The translations under genes and the position numbers were made by a program. Below the pieces are notes generated by a model, which was not told where the DNA came from, made no database searches, and saw nothing but the letters and a program-made list of their open reading frames with translations. A stretch of DNA of 21,802 bases from JARIHD01 sp964610985 (GTDB lineage Bacteria; Patescibacteriota; Saccharimonadia; Saccharimonadales; UBA4665): positions 1-21,802 of the forward strand of contig CAZSZJ010000022.1 in assembly GCA_964610985.1 (NCBI GenBank). Direction: 5' to 3'. Positions 1-7,506 of this stretch are shown piece by piece. The stretch's first letter is position 1. Each line of letters begins with the position of its first letter.

Positions 1-101
1 ACGAGGTTACGGGTATGCGTGCTTTTTGTCTGTGAGGGTTTTTAGATTCAGGTTGTCCGTACATTAACAAAGGATCAAATATATGATATCGTATCCTAAT
101 T

Positions 102-1061
102 ATGGGCGAACAACTTCCTGCGCAACAAGCCGCACGAAATCAATATCCCGATCCCGGCATTTGGGATCCTACAAAAGCAATTGAAAATGAATCCCTCCAA
201 GGAGGCGACGATACCTTTGCTACAGAGCTAGTCAATCCAATAGACTCCACGCAGGTAATCCAAGAAGAGCCAAGAAGCGCTATGGGCAAAGAGCAGGCCG
301 CTGAAGAATTAGCTCCGGTCCTGGGAGCGGCCACTGATTGCGAGGATAAAATTGGCGCCACTGCTCGTCGGATGAAGACACCAGAAAGGCTTGGCCTGAA
401 ATCAGCCCCACCCAATCCAAACGACCTGGAGCTTATCGCTCTTGCACGGTCCGATTCGCCGCGGGCAGGAGACGCCTTTTACATACTTTTCTATAGCAAA
501 CAAAGAATGATAAGTTCAGTTTTGATGAGCATGGGGTTTGGCCCTGAAGATGCCGAAGATATTATACAAATAACGGCCATAAAGGCGCACAAAGCATTCT
601 CTCGTTTCCGACCGGAACAAAAGCTTTTCTGCCTGGGCAATGACCATTGCAAAGCGGTCAGCGATCGATATTATCCGCATGCGTAATGCTCGTCCAATCG
701 AAGAAGAGCTGTATGATGAAACTGATGATCTTGGTGCGGCCGCTGCTATTACGTCACCAATCGATATAGAGGGACAAGTAGTAGATTCTATGACCGTCGC
801 TAGCGTCATAGCTGAATATGGCGCAAAGACCAGGAACCCGGAACGAATTTATTTGTTCTGCCAGGTTTTGCTCGGTGAGATGACGATGATCGAATGCGCT
901 AAGGCACTAGATATTCCTGAAGGCACCGTAAAAAGTGGCATCAATACCATGAGACGGTTTGTAAAGAGCGCTATTGGCCCCCAGTCCTTGTGAGACGCCG
1001 GATATCCCCGCTTTTTGATAAAGAACGCTTGGAAAAACTGGCAAAGCAAGATTTATTTTAA
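102..1061 (+). pseudogene. ECF-type RNA polymerase sigma factor, reading frame broken (fragments 102-686 and 640-993)
   Basis: Two overlapping fragments in different frames join into one sigma-70 family (ECF-like) protein. Fragment 102-686 has a polar N-terminal extension of about 105 residues, then sigma region 2 (DLELIALARSDSPRAGDAF, then FGPEDAEDIIQ). Its homology ends near FRPEQ. Fragment 640-993 continues in the +1 frame with SFSAWAMTIAKRSAIDIIR (read from about 623, region 2.3-2.4) and a region 4 helix-turn-helix, CAKALDIPEGTVKSGINTMR. The first shift lies between 619 and 628, in an AAAA or TTTT run. The second fragment stops with TGA at 991-993. The first frame reopens there and reads a protein-like tail (ISPLFDKERLEKLAKQDLF) to TAA at 1059-1061. 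A second, opposite shift in the C5 run at 978-982 would join it. The net length of 960 nt is divisible by three. Sequencing error, a decayed gene or programmed frameshifting are all possible. There is no clear Shine-Dalgarno site before 102; a TATGAT box is at 82-87. Confidence 0.72.
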
Positions 1062-1091
1062 CCCTAACTTATGCATGGCATTGTGGCGGAC

Positions 1092-1140
1092 TGGAAAAAT
1101 GTCGCAATAATCGCTATAATAAATCGACTAAACAGGTGAG
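1092..1140 (+). promoter_or_regulatory. uvrA promoter and ribosome binding site
   Basis: A perfect -10 box TATAAT lies at 1115-1120, with a weak -35 candidate TGGAAA at 1092-1097 (17-nt spacer). The Shine-Dalgarno sequence AGGTGAG at 1134-1140 sits 6 nt before the uvrA ATG and fixes that start. The predicted leader is about 20 nt. I saw no LexA-type operator, but only by eye. Confidence 0.6.
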
Positions 1141-1146
1141 TTTGGC

Positions 1147-3957
1147 ATGTCGGAAAAAATCGTCGTTCAAGGTGCGCGTGAACATAACCTGAAAAATATT
1201 TCGGTGGAGTTGCCGCGCAATAAATTAGTAGTCATCACGGGGTTGTCCGGTTCGGGTAAGTCCAGCCTTGCTTTTGACACAATTTACGCCGAAGGACAGC
1301 GCCGGTATGTGGAATCGCTCAGCAGCTATGCCCGCCAGTTCCTCGGACTCATGGAAAAACCCGATGTCGATCAGATCGACGGCTTATCTCCCGCAATATC
1401 CATTGACCAAAAGTCGACCAGCCGCAATCCGCGCAGTACCGTGGCGACCGTCACCGAAATCTATGACTACCTGCGCCTTTTGTACGCCCGTATCGGTGTA
1501 CCGCACTGTCCGGTTTGCGGCAAAGAAGTTACTCGCCAAACAACCGCTAACATTGTCGACAAAATCGCTGCACTGCCTGCCGGTGCGCGATTAATGATTC
1601 TGTCTCCCGTCGTAACCGACAAAAAGGGCGCATTCGAGCACATTCCCGAGCAGTACATGCGTGCTGGTTTTGCTCGCGCCCGCGTAGATGGCGTTGTGTA
1701 TGCGCTTGACGAATTTCCCGAACTCGACAAAAACTACAAACACACCATCGATATCGTCATCGATCGCCTAGTCAACGACGAAGAAAGCCGTACCCGCTTG
1801 GCACAATCAGTCGAACAAGCGCTGGAGGTTGCCGACGGTAAGATTCGTGTCGTTGACGCCGACAACAACGAAGAATTCCAATACAGTTTGCTATACGCCT
1901 GCATCGACCACCCCGACATCTCTATTCCCGAACTCGAGCCGCGCACCTTTAGCTTTAACAGTCCGCACGGTGCCTGTCCGGTGTGTACCGGCCTCGGCTC
2001 ACGCCTCGAGGTCGACCCTGAGCTGGTTATTCCAAATGGTCGCCTAACGGTGGCCGAAGGCGCAATCCGCCCCTTTAACCGTGTCAATGCCGACGCTTGG
2101 TATATGAAAAAAATGCAAGCCGTCGCCGACCGCTACGGGTTTAGCCTGCATGTGCCGACCGGCGAAATTTCCAAAGAAAACATCGACCGTTTGCTATACG
2201 GCACGGGTAACGAAAAATACCGCGTCAACCTCGGGAGCGGCCGCAGTTTTGAAACCGCCTACGAAGGGGTGATTCCCAACCTGGAACGCCGTCACAAAGA
2301 AACTGACAGCGAATTTATGCGCCATGACATTGAGCGCTTTATGCAAGAAAAACCATGCTACGCCTGCAAAGGCCGCCGCCTCAAACCCGAAGTGCTGGCC
2401 ATCACCGTATCAGACATGTCCATCATGGACATCTGTGAGCTATCGATCGACGATGCCCTCGATTTTTTGGGTTCCGTCAAATTTACCGAAAAAGAAATGC
2501 ACATCGCGCACCAGATTTTCAAAGAGATTAACGCACGGCTGGGCTTTTTGCGCGACGTCGGCCTGAATTATCTCAATTTACTGCGGAGTGCCACCACGCT
2601 ATCCGGCGGTGAAGCGCAGCGTATTCGTCTGGCAACCCAGATTGGTTCTGGTTTGCAGGGCGTTTTGTATGTTTTGGACGAGCCAAGTATCGGACTTCAC
2701 CAACGTGATAATGATCGGCTTATCCGCACACTCAAAAACCTGCGTGACCTCGGCAACACCGTTTTGGTTGTAGAACACGACGAAGACACGATCCGCACAG
2801 CCGACTATCTGTTGGACATCGGACCCGGTGCGGGCATCCATGGCGGCCATGTTGTCGCCAGTGGCACTCCCGACGAAGTCGCCAAAAACAAAGAAAGCAT
2901 CACCGGCCAATACCTGTCCGGCCGCAAAGAAATTGCCGTCCCAAAGAAACGCCGCAAGGGCAACGACAAAAAGCTCTTTATTCGTGGTGCGCGTGAGCAC
3001 AACCTCAAAAACGTGGATGTAGAGATCCCACTAGCTCAGATGGTGGTCGTTTCTGGCGTGTCCGGTTCGGGCAAGTCCAGTCTGATTAACGACATTTTGG
3101 CCAAAGAGCTGCAGGCCCGCCTGATGCGTGCCAATACCGTTCCCGGCAAACACGACGATATCGAGGGCATCAAACAGCTGGACAAAGCCATCATTATCGA
3201 CCAGTCACCTATCGGCCGCACGCCACGCTCTAATCCGGCCACATATACCGGACTATTTACGCCCATTCGCGAACTATTTGCCCAAACGCCCGAAGCCAAA
3301 CTGCGCGGGTACGGCCCCGGCCGCTTTAGCTTTAACGTCAAGGGCGGGCGCTGTGAAAACTGCGCGGGCGACGGTATTATCAAAATCGAAATGCACTTTC
3401 TGCCCGACGTCTACGTGCCCTGCGAAGTCTGCCATGGCAAGCGTTATAACCGCGAAGCCCTCGAGATACATTTTAAGGGCAAGACCATCAGCGACGTATT
3501 GGCAATGAACACCGAAGAAGCGCTGGATTTCTTTTCCAACATCCCGTCGATTGCGCGCAAATTGCAGACGCTCGTGGACGTTGGTTTAGGTTATATTGGT
3601 TTGGGCCAGCCAGCTACTACATTGTCGGGCGGTGAAGCACAGCGTATCAAGCTCGCCACAGAACTATCGCGCCGGCCAACCGGGCGCACGCTGTATATCC
3701 TGGACGAACCCACTACTGGTTTGCATATGGCCGACGTTGACCGCCTATTGCATGTGTTGCACGCTCTGGTAGACGCGGGCAACAGTATGGTGATTATCGA
3801 ACACAACCTTGATGTTATTAAGTCTGCCGACCACATCATCGACATGGGACCAGAAGGTGGCAATGGCGGTGGTCAAGTGGTAGCTGTCGGTACGCCCGAG
3901 CAAGTTGCCAAAGAACCAAAAAGCTACACTGGCCAGTTCCTCAAGCGAATGTTATAA
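1147..3957 (+). CDS. uvrA: Excinuclease ABC subunit A (UvrA)
   Basis: UvrA is the damage-sensing ATPase of nucleotide excision repair; it scans DNA with UvrB and loads UvrB at lesions in the cytoplasm. At 936 aa it is of usual length and intact. Visible parts: Walker A GLSGSGKSS at residues 32-40; a CPVC motif at 121-124; an N-half zinc site C252-x2-H255 with C277-PV-C280; ABC signature LSGGEAQRIRLA from 485; Walker B VLDEPSIGLH shortly after. The second half has Walker A GVSGSGKSS from 637, the C-half zinc module C736-x2-C739 with C759-x2-C762, signature LSGGEAQRIKLA from 826, and ILDEPTTGLH. The first zinc site has His where E. coli UvrA has the second Cys, a variant I also recall from other bacteria. 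The start has a good Shine-Dalgarno site. uvrB is not in the window; uvrC lies about 12 kb downstream. It is convergent with dedA, with 9 bp between the stops. Confidence 0.98.
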   Translation: MSEKIVVQGAREHNLKNISVELPRNKLVVITGLSGSGKSSLAFDTIYAEGQRRYVESLSSYARQFLGLMEKPDVDQIDGLSPAISIDQKSTSRNPRSTVATVTEIYDYLRLLYARIGVPHCPVCGKEVTRQTTANIVDKIAALPAGARLMILSPVVTDKKGAFEHIPEQYMRAGFARARVDGVVYALDEFPELDKNYKHTIDIVIDRLVNDEESRTRLAQSVEQALEVADGKIRVVDADNNEEFQYSLLYACIDHPDISIPELEPRTFSFNSPHGACPVCTGLGSRLEVDPELVIPNGRLTVAEGAIRPFNRVNADAWYMKKMQAVADRYGFSLHVPTGEISKENIDRLLYGTGNEKYRVNLGSGRSFETAYEGVIPNLERRHKETDSEFMRHDIERFMQEKPCYACKGRRLKPEVLAITVSDMSIMDICELSIDDALDFLGSVKFTEKEMHIAHQIFKEINARLGFLRDVGLNYLNLLRSATTLSGGEAQRIRLATQIGSGLQGVLYVLDEPSIGLHQRDNDRLIRTLKNLRDLGNTVLVVEHDEDTIRTADYLLDIGPGAGIHGGHVVASGTPDEVAKNKESITGQYLSGRKEIAVPKKRRKGNDKKLFIRGAREHNLKNVDVEIPLAQMVVVSGVSGSGKSSLINDILAKELQARLMRANTVPGKHDDIEGIKQLDKAIIIDQSPIGRTPRSNPATYTGLFTPIRELFAQTPEAKLRGYGPGRFSFNVKGGRCENCAGDGIIKIEMHFLPDVYVPCEVCHGKRYNREALEIHFKGKTISDVLAMNTEEALDFFSNIPSIARKLQTLVDVGLGYIGLGQPATTLSGGEAQRIKLATELSRRPTGRTLYILDEPTTGLHMADVDRLLHVLHALVDAGNSMVIIEHNLDVIKSADHIIDMGPEGGNGGGQVVAVGTPEQVAKEPKSYTGQFLKRML

Positions 3958-3983
3958 GTTTGATTTTTAGTCGCTTGACGCGT
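3941..3983. terminator. Weak inverted repeat across the uvrA/dedA convergent stops
   Basis: TCAAGCGA at 3941-3948 pairs perfectly with TCGCTTGA at 3971-3978, with a 22-nt loop holding both stop codons. On the + strand it is followed shortly by T5. The stem is short and the loop large, so this may be a poor terminator or chance. No better terminator is visible between the two genes. Confidence 0.3.
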
Positions 3984-4656
3984 TTTTGGATGAGCTGTTT
4001 TTGCGACGCAAGCGATTCGCAACGCGTGTAAACTGGTGGCTTAAAAAGTCACGGAGCCGTTTTTCGCGGAGCAAGTGGTAGACGGTGGGCCCCATGGTGA
4101 CAGTCGTCGCGAGAACAACGGCCAGCACGATGAAGTTTTCCATAGTGTGCGGGTCGATCAGACTGCCAAGCCAGTATCCCGCCAAAACGACCGTAGTCGT
4201 CCAAATGAGTGCACCAATAACGTTATAAAAGAAAAATTTACTGCGTTTCATGTTGCCAATACCGGCTACCAAGGGAGCAAAAGTTCGTACGATGGGTAGA
4301 TATCGGGCAATAATTATGGTTTTACCACCATGTTTTTCGTAAAAGTCCTGAGCACGGCGTATGTATTCTTGGCGAAAAATAATACCATCTTTCTTTTTGA
4401 ACATGCGCGGACCGGTCTTTTTGCCAATGGTGTAACCGATGTTGTCGCCGATAATGGCCGACAAAAAGATGACGATCAACACGCCCGCAAGAGGCAGTTT
4501 GCCCTGGGCTGCGAAAAAGCCAGCCGTAAAGAGCAGTGTGTCTCCCGGCAAAAAGAAACCGATAAGCAGGGCCGTTTCGGACGCAATAATAAGAGCAATA
4601 AGCGAAAGCCCTACAAGGACGCTCGTACCTTCCAGTATATGGCTTGGATCGATCAT
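3967..4656 (-). CDS. DedA family (SNARE-associated/VTT domain) membrane protein
   Basis: This is a 229-aa integral membrane protein of the DedA superfamily. Family members are linked to undecaprenyl-phosphate or phospholipid translocation and membrane homeostasis. Diagnostic motifs are FFLPGDTLLF (residues 34-43), GDNIGYTIGKKTGP (around 70-83), ARYLPIVRTFAPLVAGIGN (around 115-135) and a C-terminal GALIWTTTVVLAGYWLG. Hydrophobic segments are seen near 12-50, 55-70, 135-160 and 170-195. The C-terminus is short, basic and Ser/Asn-rich (RLRRKNSSSKNASSD). The start is supported by GAGGAAG just upstream on the minus strand (fwd 4658-4664). The gene is monocistronic: convergent with uvrA and divergent from the bL25 gene across a region holding a large inverted repeat. 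The specific substrate cannot be told from sequence. Confidence 0.93.
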   Translation of the reverse strand: MIDPSHILEGTSVLVGLSLIALIIASETALLIGFFLPGDTLLFTAGFFAAQGKLPLAGVLIVIFLSAIIGDNIGYTIGKKTGPRMFKKKDGIIFRQEYIRRAQDFYEKHGGKTIIIARYLPIVRTFAPLVAGIGNMKRSKFFFYNVIGALIWTTTVVLAGYWLGSLIDPHTMENFIVLAVVLATTVTMGPTVYHLLREKRLRDFLSHQFTRVANRLRRKNSSSKNASSD

Positions 4657-4708
4657 ACTTCCTCTAGCCTACCGTGAAACCACCGAAACGTCCAGAAAAA
4701 ACTAAGGC

Positions 4709-4841
4709 GCTCAAAAGGTAGGCAGGCCAAAAGTTGGGTCAAGCGTAGTACAGCCGGAAGGTGATCGATTGAGACTACAGACTCAAAAGTCGCCGTGCCG
4801 CGCGAAAACGCACAACTTTTTGGCCTGCCTACCTTTTGAGC
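4709..4841. repeat. 133-bp element bounded by 28/29-bp near-perfect inverted repeats
   Basis: The left arm (4709-4736) begins GCTCAAAAGGTAGGCAGGCC. The right arm (4813-4841) is its reverse complement, differing by one extra base in an A/T run. The 76-nt centre (4737-4812) has a smaller hairpin, TTGAG (4769-4773) with CTCAA (4782-4786). The element lies between the divergent dedA and bL25 genes, upstream of the likely bL25 -10 box at 4880, so it need not be part of the bL25 mRNA. No U-tract adjoins either arm as in a normal terminator. I see no second copy in the window and no clear target-site duplication. It could be a small MITE-like element, a cruciform-forming regulatory site or a structured RNA. 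Confidence 0.85.
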
Positions 4842-4879
4842 TTTCGCTGCTCTCGGGGTAATTTTCAGGCGTAACCGTG

Positions 4880-4913
4880 TATACTGGTACGCAGGGGATA
4901 CCAACTAAGGAGG
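4880..4913 (+). promoter_or_regulatory. bL25 promoter -10 box and strong Shine-Dalgarno site
   Basis: A TATACT -10 box lies at 4880-4885, with TG directly before it but no recognisable -35. AGGAGG at 4908-4913 is a near-ideal Shine-Dalgarno site 4 nt before the ATG at 4918. The GTATAC core is palindromic, so a weak minus-strand promoter for dedA is conceivable. Confidence 0.5.
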
Positions 4914-4917
4914 AAAT

Positions 4918-5631
4918 ATGGAAGAAGTTGCCCTGCAACTCGAAGAACGTGACGTAACTGGCAAAGCGGTCAAACATCTACGCAAAGAAGGCTTGGTTCC
5001 GGCTGTTATTCACGATCATGGTAAAGATTCTATAATTGTAATGGGCCAGTTTACCGAAATGACCAAGGCCTATCAGCAGGCGGGCAAGCACCATCCCGTA
5101 AGTCTTAAGGCTGGTAAAAAGGAATACATGGCGCTCATCAAGAGCGTTGACTTTGACCCTAAAAAACACCAAATACGCCACGTCGTATTTAACGCTGTTA
5201 AGGCCAACGAAAAAGTTACCGCCGAAATTCCTGTACACATTGTTTATGACGAGGGTAATGATGCCAGTCCTGCCGAGCGCGCTGGTTTAGTGGTGTTGCA
5301 TCAACTAGAAGCTGTTGAAGTTGAGGCCATTCCACGTGAACTGCCCGACGTCCTGAACTTTAATGGAGAAAAACTGGTAGAGGTAGGTGACCAGGCTACG
5401 GTTGCCGACCTGATTGTTCCGACGGGCGTGGTCATTAAAATCGACCCGACGCATCCGCTCGCAACCGTTTTTGAACCAAGTGCTCTAGCGGCCGCCAACG
5501 ATGCTGCTGGTGGCACAGCCGATGAGGAAGTGGCAGCCGAGGAAGCCACCGAAGCCGAGACGACTGAGGAGAGCGCAAAAGCCGAAAACGCTGAAAAATC
5601 GGACGAAGCTAAAGAAGCCAAAAAAGACTAG
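4918..5631 (+). CDS. rplY: 50S ribosomal protein bL25, CTC/TL5 (two-domain) form
   Basis: bL25 binds 5S rRNA in the central protuberance of the large subunit; the longer CTC form carries a second beta-rich domain. In this 237-aa protein the N-terminal L25 domain (about 1-92) shows ERDVTGKAVKHLRKEGLVPA and VDFDPKKHQIRHVVF. The TL5 C-terminal domain (about 97-185) shows IPVHIVYDEG and EAIPRELPDVL. A low-complexity Ala/Glu/Lys acidic tail follows (about 190-237), as in many CTC proteins. The start is fixed by AGGAGG. The gene stands alone: no pth gene, its frequent partner, follows; instead there is a strong terminator and convergent ABC genes. The symbol ctc would be equally apt. Confidence 0.96.
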   Translation: MEEVALQLEERDVTGKAVKHLRKEGLVPAVIHDHGKDSIIVMGQFTEMTKAYQQAGKHHPVSLKAGKKEYMALIKSVDFDPKKHQIRHVVFNAVKANEKVTAEIPVHIVYDEGNDASPAERAGLVVLHQLEAVEVEAIPRELPDVLNFNGEKLVEVGDQATVADLIVPTGVVIKIDPTHPLATVFEPSALAAANDAAGGTADEEVAAEEATEAETTEESAKAENAEKSDEAKEAKKD

Positions 5632-5656
5632 CATTCACCTCAAGGATGCGCGTGAT

Positions 5657-5689
5657 AAAAAGAGTCCCGGAAAGACCGGGACTCTTTTT
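5657..5689. terminator. Bidirectional intrinsic terminator (bL25 / ABC exporter operon)
   Basis: AAAAAGAGTCCCGG (5657-5670) pairs perfectly with CCGGGACTCTTTTT (5676-5689) around a 5-nt loop, giving a 14-bp stem with an A tract on one side and a T tract on the other. It can therefore stop transcription in both directions. It serves bL25 (+) and the convergent ABC gene (-), whose stop codon at 5688-5690 overlaps the stem. Confidence 0.93.
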
Positions 5690-7454
5690 AGTCTTCAATA
5701 AATCCGCCGGACTGATGCTTCCAGAGTTTGGCATACGTCCCCGCTTGCGCAAGCAGTTCTTTATGCGCGCCTTGCTCGGTTACTTTGCCGTCTTCCAATA
5801 CGACGATACGATCCATTTTTTGGATGGTGCTCAGTCGGTGGGCAATAACCAAAGCCGTGCGACCTCGCATCAGTTTAAGTAGCGCCTGTTGTATGAGTGA
5901 TTCGCTTTCGGAGTCGAGTGCACTGGTTGCTTCGTCCAATATCAGGATTGGCGCGTCTTTGAGTATGGCGCGGGCAATGGCGACGCGCTGCCGCTGTCCA
6001 CCAGATAGCTTAACGCCGCGTTCACCGACGAGCGTGTCGTAACCATCGGGCAGGGCAGAGATAAACTCGTGGGCATTGGCTTGTTTTGCGGCAGCAATAA
6101 CCTGTTCACGCATGGCATGAGGCTGGCTATAGGCAATATTTTCGAACACCGACCGGTGAAACATGAGTGGTTCTTGTGGTACATAAGCGATTGCTTCGCG
6201 CAGACTGACTTGCGTCACGGCGGCAATATTTTGCCCGTCTATCAATATTTCGCCGTCTTGAATGTCATCAAAGCGCAGCACCAGGCGCGTCAATGTACTC
6301 TTGCCGCCGCCGCTTGGTCCTACGAGTCCAACTTTTTCGCCCGGTTTAATATTCAGATCAAGATCCTGGAATACTCTGTCTTGCGCGGAGCTGTCTTCGT
6401 AACGAAAACTAACGTTACGAAAGGTGACTTGGCCTTGGCGTACTTCGAGTGCTTTGCTACCCTGTTTGTCGATGATGGCAGGTTGCTCATCTAGAATTTC
6501 CATAAATGGCGTCGCTTGCAAGAACGCCTCTTCGGTCTGGCGAATAAGGGTATTAATATTGAAAAGTTGGTTGGATAGGGTAACTGAATAGGTAAACGCA
6601 AAGATACCGATTGCCAGCAGCGCCGGGTCTTGCTTGACCATATGAATGATGGCAAAAGCGAACAAAAGTTGGAATACCAATAGACCGGCCATGCGATCGT
6701 TGCCTGCCTTGGCGGCCGAGCTCCAATCGGACATGCGTAGCTCAAGAAGTTGGTTGTTGAGCTTTTGGTGCTTGGACATCTCATTCTTTTCTTTGGCAAA
6801 GGCTCGCACGGTCTGATTATTAATAATGGTGTCGGCCAAATGGGCAGTTACGTCTTTTGAGACCTTAAGTCGTCTGGCCCTAATATCTCGTCGGCTTCGA
6901 CTCTGATAGTAGGCTATACCTACAACGACACTCACCATGCCAAGCAGAATGAGGCCCAGAACCCAGCTCTTTACGGCCACCAAAATGAGACCCAAAATTA
7001 TGGTGCTGCCAAGGGTAATAAAGTTGATTGAAAACGCATTTGATAATGTGGCGTAAGCCTGAGGAAAGTCCAGGGCGTCCGAAACTAACTTTCCTCCAAC
7101 ACGGTTATTGTGAAAACTGGCAGATTGACGCAGTAGCGTATCCAGTGTAAGTCGCTGCAGATCGGAAAGTACCTTCGCCTGATACTGAAATAGGGCAGAC
7201 ATCCCATAGCGGTTCATTACAATACCAATCACGCCAATCACAAACAAATAAGGAAGATACTGCACTGCCTGGCCTGGGTCAATGCTGAGTTCAGCGAGTA
7301 GTTTTCCGACGTAATAAGGAAAAAGCGTGCTCAGCGCCACTGCACCCAAGGGAGCAAGCATGCTAATAAGCAAGCCACGCCGGTGTTTGATTCCCGCTTG
7401 CCAGAAATATTTGAGAATGCGCCATTCGCTGACGCCTGATTTTTTATCCGACAT
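5688..7454 (-). CDS. ABC exporter half-transporter 1 (MsbA/LmrA-like, 588 aa)
   Basis: This is a fused transmembrane and nucleotide-binding half-transporter of the type IV (B-type) exporter fold, which acts as a dimer in the cytoplasmic membrane. The N-terminal ABC_membrane domain (about 20-320) has hydrophobic stretches such as RGLLISMLAPLGAVALSTLF. The NBD has Walker A GPSGGGKST from 379, a Q-loop in YVPQEPLMFHRS, signature LSGGQRQR from 483, Walker B with catalytic Glu in LILDEATSALD, and H-loop IAHRLSTI. All catalytic residues are present, so a homodimer could work. Substrate is unknown: lipid, peptide or drug are all possible. It is the last of three tandem paralogs, 52 bp after the second. 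An AAGGA just upstream supports the start. It is the most diverged of the three in the membrane domain. Confidence 0.95.
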   Translation of the reverse strand: MSDKKSGVSEWRILKYFWQAGIKHRRGLLISMLAPLGAVALSTLFPYYVGKLLAELSIDPGQAVQYLPYLFVIGVIGIVMNRYGMSALFQYQAKVLSDLQRLTLDTLLRQSASFHNNRVGGKLVSDALDFPQAYATLSNAFSINFITLGSTIILGLILVAVKSWVLGLILLGMVSVVVGIAYYQSRSRRDIRARRLKVSKDVTAHLADTIINNQTVRAFAKEKNEMSKHQKLNNQLLELRMSDWSSAAKAGNDRMAGLLVFQLLFAFAIIHMVKQDPALLAIGIFAFTYSVTLSNQLFNINTLIRQTEEAFLQATPFMEILDEQPAIIDKQGSKALEVRQGQVTFRNVSFRYEDSSAQDRVFQDLDLNIKPGEKVGLVGPSGGGKSTLTRLVLRFDDIQDGEILIDGQNIAAVTQVSLREAIAYVPQEPLMFHRSVFENIAYSQPHAMREQVIAAAKQANAHEFISALPDGYDTLVGERGVKLSGGQRQRVAIARAILKDAPILILDEATSALDSESESLIQQALLKLMRGRTALVIAHRLSTIQKMDRIVVLEDGKVTEQGAHKELLAQAGTYAKLWKHQSGGFIED

Positions 7455-7506
7455 AATTCCTTACATTTTACCTCATTGCTACACGAAAGTGCGGCGTTTA
7501 TTGTCC

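Noticed and set aside
1..101. Possible tail of an upstream gene at the window edge
   Set aside because: All three + frames stop within about 70 bases with no recognisable sequence. I see only a loose TTGTCC (53-58) and TATGAT (82-87) pair with a spacer too long for a promoter.
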